Part shown: one piece after another, positions 56,741 through 64,000 of the stretch
How the letters are laid out: each line of letters begins with the position of its first letter
How positions within the stretch are numbered: the first letter of the stretch is position 1
NCBI RefSeq assembly: GCF_035046485.1
Contig: NC_085138.1
Coordinates: forward strand, 426,733,265-426,797,264
Direction of reading: 5' to 3'
Source of the DNA: Aedes albopictus
Lineage: Eukaryota; Arthropoda; Insecta; Diptera; Culicidae
Length of the DNA: 64,000 bases
Position numbers and translations under genes: made by a program
The notes under the pieces: generated by a model
What the model saw: only the letters and a program-made list of their open reading frames with translations
What the model was told of the DNA's origin: nothing
The model's database searches: none

Positions 56741-59100
56741 AAATCGAATTTGAATTAAAAACAAATTTTGTTCTTAAGGTGACGAACCGTTAAAAGATTT
56801 TTTTAGTGCATTCACTGGGCCGACGCTTAACGTTGTGACCTTTTTAATGTTTCTTGAATAAGTACATGGAAAGTGTTATTCCTTGATTGTATATACAATT
56901 TGAAAGTAAGCATGGAACGAGCTCCCCAATAAATATGAGTTGCTCATTGTAGTGCATAATAGGAGAGTCCCATCTCTCGCTGTCTGGATGACATTATACT
57001 ATTAAACCTCGCAAAACGGATTTTAATACCCACACTCACACGTGAATCGACATGAATTTACGATAGAGTAAAAGCTCACCTCGACCACATATACCCTCGA
57101 ATTCGTTCTGAATTCGACATTATTATCAATCGAAACCCATCAGCACGTCCACCTAAAGTGGAAAAATGTAGCCATTGAACCGAAAATAATGAAAACTTTC
57201 TATCGCCTTCTTCACTCCGTAAGTCTCCACAAATACCCCCATCGCACTTGGCCCAACTATGTGTCCGATTGTCCACCGCCATAACAGTTCCCGTAGTACA
57301 ATCCATACAGTTGTTAAGTGAATTTTCAATTGAAAAGCTAGCTAATCTGCCAAAGCAAACCACCAAATGAGTCTTCCTTTGTCTCCTCCGTCGTACGGGA
57401 GACAAAGCGCGCTGGCACCACAGTTGGTTGAAGGTTGAAGCTAGGGTGGACTTTACTTGTGGATTAACATCAACATCGTTTACCCTCTTTCGAATGGGTG
57501 GTGCTTGGCTGAGAGGACGATGTCAACACTAACTAGCATGGACGAGGAGAAGCACCGAACAAATCAGTTCATTATTTTACTTTTTCATTTGCTTTCTTCT
57601 ACATGTTGGCGTTGTCCGGCGGTGGTCAAGCATAGTGGATTGGAGTTAGTTGAGTGGTAACGGTGAGCTCTGACATGGATTTAAAGTGTTTTAGGAACTT
57701 TCATTACTGAATATGGTGAGAAATCTCCTGTAAGATGAAAAATTTGAGAAAAATCACAAATTGACCAACCGTTTATCTTTGGTCAATCGTTCGGAATTTC
57801 GCTCACTTTTAGTGCAACCATCACCATCCAAAGGGGCCGGACTCTATTTTCTACCGTTCTAATGGTCATGTTAAAGCCACATTCTAGGTAATCGTTCGCC
57901 ACAGTCGAAGAACATTGTGAGTGTGACCGGGAGTCGGTGGACAAGATTGGAGGGCACAGTGTGCTATCGAACAAGTGTAGCTCGACGTCTAAAGACTGTA
58001 GTACGTTCTTAATGGTGAACAAGACTGGCAAGAATAGACCGTTCGACTGGTATTACTCTTTGTTATCTTGCTCAGTTGTGCTTAAGTTGGCTTGCGAGTG
58101 TGCTTTGCTGTGGATTTCAAATTGACCGGGTGGGATAAATGCACAGACTCCCGGGTAGTTTGAATTAATTTTAGTTTCAGCAACAACCGTCTCGGAATGA
58201 TACCCGGAGACGATCGGACGACAGAAAAGTATTCAAAAGTAATTTGAAAGATATTAAAGCGAAAGCCCCGGGTGATGAAAAGATTTATGGTTGCATTAGG
58301 AAGCACCATAAATCAGATAAAGTTGCAATTCCTTCCGAGGAAGCCACTTCGAAGCAAGAGGAAAATTCAAATATAATTTAAGAAATGATAGCATCGCAGC
58401 TCATTCGTTCATAAGGAGCTCGTCAACGTGACTTCCACCAACCGTCGGGTAATCGCAAACTAAACAAGCGTTTCACTTAGTCCCCGCTCCGGAACAAGCC
58501 AGGACACGGTTGCGTTGTTTAGCTTGTAAATATGTACACTTTAGAAAGTTTTGCTTGTTAATGCTAAGCTGCTTACCGTCGTTTTTGCACACACCACCGG
58601 CGGCATCTTGTCTGCACGACGCTATAGACCATCATCAAAAGTAGCGCGGCGCGGCATCCACCCGAAGCAGCTGACTTTTCCGAGATTAATCGCAGAGCAC
58701 GTTTCTTCTGGTGCAGGCGTTAAAGGGGCATCGTGGCATCGTCTTGCTCTTCGTGGAAGATCGCGTGAAAATTTCTGCCACAACATAAACCGCCGCCGTG
58801 CCGCTGCCATCAGCTCTAGCTGCTGCTGTATGCAAATTATTTCATAACCAACGTACATTAGCTAATTTGTATGCAAATGAAAGCTTGACACAGCGCATCA
58901 GACATCGGAAGCTGCGGTATGATTATTGTGGAAAAAATGGTAAGAGAACGCTATTTGAGGTTGCGTGCATAACTTTCAAAAAGTTTTAGAATATGGTCCA
59001 ATGTTTTTCTTAGTTTTAATTAGGTGTATATTTTTGGTTCAAATTCAATACTAATCGCGTTCTTTTATACTTTATAATCTAAAAACACGGCTGCGCTTGT
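56741..59100. other. longest stretch without recognised repeats
   Basis: This region is unusually unique-looking and contains GC-balanced patches at about 57380-57660, 57830-57990 and 58430-58800. Frames of 60-109 codons on both strands show no domain and no splice agreement. If the locus has conserved control sequence downstream of the gene, this is where I would look, but the sequence alone does not prove it. Confidence 0.35.
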
Positions 59101-59719
59101 TTTGGTATCTATCGCTCCCAAATTTTTTGAACGTTTTTTTCTGAAATTCCTGTTTTCCAGTATTTTTTTCGGAAATTTGCTCGGCAATTTCTTCGGGATT
59201 CTTTTTACAGTTCGGCCTTTTATTTTGGAATTCCTTTGGATTTTTTTAGGAAATACCTCAGTGAAGCATTTGGAAGTATAAGTGACAATACCTTTGTGAA
59301 ATTCCTTTAAATCCCCTTCAAAAGCTTCTTTGGCAAATTCTTAAGAGAATCTTTCAGCACAATCTTTAAAACTTTCATCGTTTATTCATTTGGACACAGT
59401 TTCGACAATGTTTTTAAGCATTGAATTGTCAATTTCTTATAGCAATTTCATCAGCCACTCCTTCTGAAGTAGCGTTGGGCATTCTTGAATCGATGTTCGC
59501 AACATCGATGTTTTTGTTCCGATTAATCGATTGATTGAAACGATGTTGAAGCCCAATGGAATCGACCGAATCGATTTTTTACATTCGATTATTTTTTTCG
59601 ATTCAAAAATATTAATTTTCTTTTTTTTTAGAATGCTCTGTAGAATTTTACCATTGCAAAATTTTACATAAAATCGAGCTAAAATGTACATAAAATCGAA
59701 GTACATAAAATTGAGGACC
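59101..59719. other. AT-rich sequence with degenerate repeats
   Basis: GGAATTCC-like and TTTTCGGAAA-like words at 59130-59350, then repeated ATCGATT words at 59480-59600. A similar ATCGATT patch is found at 41080-41150. No gene signal is seen. Confidence 0.35.
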
Positions 59720-59721
59720 TA

Positions 59722-60296
59722 CAGTATCGGACAATAAAAATGCACCAAAGCCGTTTTCCCATACAAACTAGTCAACTTTAGATTACCATATCTCAGTTAC
59801 TTCTCAACCGATTGTTTTCATTTTTCTGTGATGAACTACAAAACATTTCAATTTTCAAAAACTATTGTAAAAGTTCAGTAATAACTATTGTTACAAAAGT
59901 TACAGATAGGTTGAATTTTGACAATAAAAATGCACCAAGACAAAAAATTGTATAGCAAAAAATGTTGGAGTCAAATCATGTTGGTCTGTTGAGCAAACTT
60001 ATTCGTCATCACACAAGAAACATATTTGCCGAAGACACCATAATGATATGACATAACCATTTTTTGCTATAACATTTTTTGTCTTGGTGCATTTTTATTG
60101 TCAAAATTCAACCTATCTGTAACTTTTGTAACAATAGTTATCATTGAACTTTTTCAACAGTTTTTAAAAATTGAAATGTTTTGTAGTTCGTCACATAAAA
60201 ATGAAAAAAAATCGGTAGTAACTGAGATATGGTAATCTAAAGCTGACTAGTTTGTATGGGAAAACGGCTTTGGTGCATTTTTATTGTCCGATACTG
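59722..60296. mobile_element. 575-bp IR/DR-type element, TA duplication (Tc1-like)
   Basis: TA lies at 59720-59721 and 60297-60298. Inverted arms of about 245 bp start CAGTATCGGAC. Each arm has the motif ACAATAAAAATGCACCAA twice, at its outer and inner end: 59731-59748 and 59921-59938, and in complement 60084-60101 and 60270-60287. Two direct repeats per long inverted repeat is the known IR/DR arrangement of some Tc1-like elements such as Sleeping Beauty. The loop is about 85 bp and no transposase remains. Confidence 0.9.
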
Positions 60297-60319
60297 TATA
60301 TTATCTAGGGTCTACTAAA

Positions 60320-63300
60320 TCGAGGTATACCTGTATATCTCAGGTTTCTTGGGTAATCCCTCCCAGGAGTCTAAATGAATCTTTCTCAGGATTCTGGAGA
60401 AATCCTTCTTATGGTCGAAAAACTCCCTTTCAGGGTTCTAGCGCATCCTTCTCAGGATTCAACGTCAGTCCATCTGTGGATGCCGAACATATTTTGTTTT
60501 TCAGAATCCCTCTCAGGATTCTAGATGAATTTTCCTTAACAATGTGGAAGGTCCCCTCTTAGAATCCCTCTCGGGGTTCTGGGGCAAACTCTTTCAGGAT
60601 TATAATGGAATGTCTTTCAATACTGCAGGAGAATTTCTCTCCTTAATAGAATTCAGTTAGAATTCCTATTGGAAGCGTCTTTCTCTCTTTCTTTCAGCAT
60701 CAAATCGCGATTCCCGGCCGAAATAATTTACACAGAAAATTTTTTTTTACTAAATGTAAAAATTGTGAAATTTTTGAAATGTTATAACTTTTTTGTTTAT
60801 TAGTTTACCATCACCAAATTTTTATGGTAGATTGCTAATACAATGGACCGTTTTCCCTAAAAAATTCAAGTTGGTAAAAAGATAGGGTTTTGAGATATTT
60901 GAGTTTTTGTGACAAAAATGATGTTTTTCAATGATAAAATAGATTTTTTTTCACAGTGTATATTTTCTTAGAAATCACCATTTAGCTATCTAACTTTGCT
61001 GAAAAATTCATAACAATCGAACAATCCGTTTTTGCTGTGCATATTTTTGAATATTTTTGAACCATTTTCACATACACCCTTTTGAAAAGTTAGTCGTGGC
61101 TCTAAATAAAAATTTGATATCGAAAAATGGCGATTTAGATGAAACTGAAAAACTGTGCAAAGTTTCAGTACAATAGAAAATCATGAATTAAAAATTTTCC
61201 TTAATTTTGATGCTGTTGCTTGGAATCGCTCTCTTTAATAAAATTCAGGAAGAATTCCTATTGGAAGCGTCTTTCTCTCTTTCTGGGATAAGGTCTACCA
61301 GGATGCTGATGTGATAATTTTCAGCATTTAGAAGGAATCTCCCACAGAGTTTTAGAGGAATCCTCAGAGTTATGGAAGAGTCCCTCCAAAAACTCTGGAG
61401 GAATTTTTCGCAGTAGTATTACATGGAAATACCTATCAGAGTTCTAGCGAATCTCTGGATTCTAAGAAAATTCATTTCAGGATTTTGCAGTACAGAAGTA
61501 ATTTATGGATGCTCTGGGTAAATTCTTCTAAGGATTCTGGAAAACCCTCACTTAGGATCCCACTCAGAATTCTGAGTAAAACTTTCTCAGCATTTTAAAG
61601 AACTCCACTCAGACAACTTGGAGAATCATATTCATAATTCTCAGAATTGTGGCAAAATTCCTCTCAGAATAATTCTGGGGGAATCCTGTGTGAGGATTCT
61701 AGTAATATCCTTCTCAGGATTCTGTGTAAGATTCTTCAAAGATTCTGGGAGAATATCACTAAGTATACTGCGAGTACACTTCCCAAGATTCTCTGAAAAT
61801 GCGGCTTTCTGGGGTAATCTCCGTCAGGATTCTGGGGAATTTGTCTCATGATTTCGGAGAAATCCTTGGGATTATGGGGCTATATTTTTCAAGGTTTTAG
61901 GGCACTTTCTTTCAGAATTGAGGGGGTTAGAAGCAAAGGGGTGTATGTGACAAAACCCACTTTCGAGGTTTAAAGTTTTTGCCCAATTTTTAATCCCATA
62001 CAAAATGTATGTAATTTTTCCAATCATCGTAGAAACAATCTTAAAAATGTTCCGGAAAGCTTGAAATCTGAAGAATTTTATGATATGCTCAGCTCAAAAT
62101 CGATAAAATAGTCAATTACACCCCTTTGATTCTAGGCCCCTCAATTTTTAATTATTGGAGAATTTCGCTCGAAATTCTGGGCAGAGAATTTTGGATTTTG
62201 TGATTCCTCTTAGGGTTCGGAGAAAATCCTTCGTAGCATTCAACGAAAATCCTAGTAGAATTCTGTTTTCTGTATTTCTGTATGTTTAAAGTATTCTAGA
62301 GGAATCACTCTCAGAGTTCTGAGACAACCCCTTTCAGGAGTTTAGGGAATTCCTTTCAAAGATGCTGGGGGAATGTCTTTCAGGAATCGGCTGTAATTTT
62401 CTGTTTTCTTTCAGAATTCCCGATAATTCTTCTCAGGATGCAGGGGAATCCATTCTAACAGTTTTCGTAATCCTTTTCAGGGAGAATCCTTATCAGTTTT
62501 TCGGAAAAATCCCTCTTAGGTTTCCAGATACATTTCTCTCAAGAATCTGGAAGAACCCCTCTTATGATACCTCTCAGGATTCTGGGGGAATACTTTTCGG
62601 GATTCTGGCGGAATTATTCTCAGCATTCTAAAGGATTCTACCCAGGATTTTAGGGGAGTTCTGGGAGAATACTTAAAAGGATTCTGGAGTTATTCTTCTG
62701 GGGGAATCCTATCTTCCAGAATTATGTGAGAGTATATCTCAGCATTCTCGCCCAGTAGTTTGAGGGAACCTTTCTCAGGATTCTGAAGTAATGTTTTTTA
62801 GAGTTCTAAGCTATCCTTTCCAGGGTTATGGGGCATTTCTTTTAAGTTTCTTGGGGATTTCATCTTAAAATTCCGAAAATCTTTTTTGTGAGAATCTCTC
62901 TCAGTATTCTAGATGAATTTATTTCAAGAATTTGGAAGAACCGCTCTTGCAATTCCTCTCAGGGTTCTTGGAGAATTCATGTCAGGATTCTGGGATAATC
63001 CTATTCATGATTCTGGAATAATCCCTCTTAGGATTCTGGAACATTTTGGAAGAATCTCAAGGAAAAGCTTCACTTAGGATTCTGAGACAATTAATCACAG
63101 GATTCTAGGAGAACTCCTCTCGGGACTCTTAAACAATCCGTCTCTCTTAGGATTCTAGGTAAATTCTTAAAGAGGTTCAGAGAGAATTCCTACCATGATA
63201 CCGGAAGAGTCTCGCTTTTTTCTAGGTAATATCGCTCAGGATTCTGGTTTAATCATTTTTAGCATTCTGAAGAAATCTCTCTCTCTTTCTTATAATTCTA

Positions 63301-63565
63301 GATGAACTTTTTTCATAATTCTGGAGATTCTTGGGAAATTCCTCTCAGCAGTCTGCGGTAATTTATCCCAGTACTCTGGGATTCAGAATGCACTGTCTCA
63401 AAGTTTTATCCATGTTCGAATCAGAATCGCGAAATGTTCGATGTGCAATCTCAAATTTTGATATTGAATTTATTTAGACAAAAAAAAACATGCCATGAAC
63501 TTGAACTAAATGCAGCAAACGAATCATTTTCTAATTTTGTCATATTTTATAATATCGAATCGATG
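60320..63565 (+). repeat. dispersed block B, second copy of the 38.7-41.2 kb repeat
   Basis: It follows block A in order, from CAGGTTTCTTGGGTAATCCC at the start to GATGTGCAATCTCAAATTTT near the end. Between are diverged 23-bp units. It has about 530 bp (about 60697-61228) that A lacks, flanked by an imperfect 53-bp duplication containing TTCCTATTGGAAGCGTC. It also carries the MITE at 61920. It lacks about 240 bp of A near 60640. Confidence 0.78.
61920..62142. mobile_element. 223-bp MITE, AATT duplication confirmed by the paralogous empty site
   Basis: AATT lies at 61916-61919 and 62143-62146. The ends GAGGGGGTTAGAAGCAAAGG and CCTTTGATTCTAGGCCCCTC are inverted repeats. Block A at about 39893 reads CTTTCAGAATT straight into AATTAT without the insert. 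Confidence 0.8.
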
Positions 63566-63569
63566 TGAC

Positions 63570-63720
63570 AAAAAACGATAGTAATTATTTTCCCCCTGAG
63601 GAAGACACTATCCCCGGTCGAAACGTCGGGTGAACAAAACAGCTCTTTTTTTAAATCCCAAGACTGCGTAGCCGTTAATCGAGAGAGTCAACCATACAGT
63701 CGTATTTCAACAGCAGTAAT
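63570..63720 (+). mobile_element. Penelope-type end fragment with hammerhead-like core
   Basis: CTGAGGA at 63596-63602, a 3-bp stem II (GAC with GTC) and GAAAC then GTC at 63620-63627 form the hammerhead core. Stem I could pair CCC with GGG. Stem III is nearly absent, as in minimal ribozymes that work as dimers. There is no frame in the fragment. Confidence 0.4.
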
Positions 63721-63732
63721 TTTTGGAGTAAG

Positions 63733-64000
63733 GAGGTACCCATCAGAGATTGTGTAAAAAAGTGTGGAACAACTAATGGTATGGTTTAGCGAGCCAAGGA
63801 GCATAATTCCCTGAAGACCCATCCAAAACAAAAATATTCAAAACGCAATCAAATTTTGGCGGATTATGTGAAAATTCGGGCTCGGAAACTGTACGACGAT
63901 GTTTTGAGCAAAAATCAAAAGAGTATATCCATGGATGCTGAAACGCATGTCAAACTGGACTACAAGGCAATTCTAGGGGCACTGTTTCTTACTGTGAAGC
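63733..64000 (+). pseudogene. mariner-type transposase fragment, broken, runs off the window
   Basis: The frame reads VPIRDCVKKCGTTNGMV, a TAG stop (63786-63788), then RAKEHNSLKTHPKQKYSKRN, QILADYVKIRARKLYDDVLS and KNQKSISMDAETHVKLDYKA to the window end. The first part corresponds to the helix-turn-helix/linker region. MDAETHVKLD corresponds to the segment around the first catalytic aspartate of mosquito Tc1/mariner transposases, where MDDETYVK is usual. The stop codon shows it is dead. The rest of the catalytic triad would be beyond 64000. Confidence 0.75.

Noticed and set aside
57076..57405. 109-codon minus-strand frame
   Set aside because: No recognisable domain or splice context; composition is like the flanks.
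58551..58858. Frames of 98 and 78 codons on opposite strands
   Set aside because: Mutually overlapping and without any domain; likely chance in a GC-balanced patch.

Overview
The window looks like intron-rich euchromatin of a culicine mosquito, most likely Aedes. Feilai-type tRNA-derived SINEs lie at 330-532 and 20222-20500. Penelope and mariner relics and very dense nested MITEs are present. A single insect-type neural Ig-superfamily gene has introns of 6-26 kb. The species call is from recalled repeat types and is an inference.

The only gene I can support is on the + strand: the 3' part of a GPI-anchored Ig/FN3 cell-adhesion protein of the Lachesin/Klingon/Wrapper/IgLON-like group. Its exons are 7662-7759, 33384-33505, 33614-33794, 42497-42667 and 49150-49338. 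All splice phases agree and the open frame is 252 residues long. The signal peptide and first Ig domains must lie upstream of the window.

Intron 1 (25.6 kb) holds most of the structure. Its centre is a 23-bp palindromic satellite (21441-23306 and 28751-32590) of about 240 units that stay in register. A young non-autonomous LTR retrotransposon (23307-28750, minus strand, ATCC target duplication) split that array. A 1.34-kb TA-flanked inverted-repeat element (27383-28722) later inserted into the retrotransposon's 5' LTR. The array's degenerate right edge stops about 200 bp before exon 33384.

Other parts of the window: 1-7600 is upstream intron with SINE, Penelope and foldback relics, plus a 2.3-kb insertion with a 28-bp target duplication carrying about fifteen 115-bp monomers. 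9960-16275 holds two large inverted-repeat elements. 35000-41160 has 151-bp tandem repeats interrupted by two TA elements, then a dispersed block of diverged 23-bp units. 43178-43793 is a near-palindrome. Downstream of the gene (49.4-64 kb) are many small inverted-repeat elements, a second copy of the dispersed block (60320-63565), Penelope-type hammerhead-like sequences and the start of a broken mariner-type transposase. Much of the remaining intronic DNA (for example 4.5-5.1, 7.9-9.8, 16.3-18.3 and 45.1-47.3 kb) is a very degenerate version of similar short palindromic units.

Most interesting are: (1) the in-register palindromic satellite and its link to the dispersed blocks; (2) at least four unrelated TA-target element families that repeat their terminal motif inside the element; (3) foldback families whose target duplications can be read directly; (4) three hammerhead-like folds. 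All alignments were made by eye; no database search was possible.
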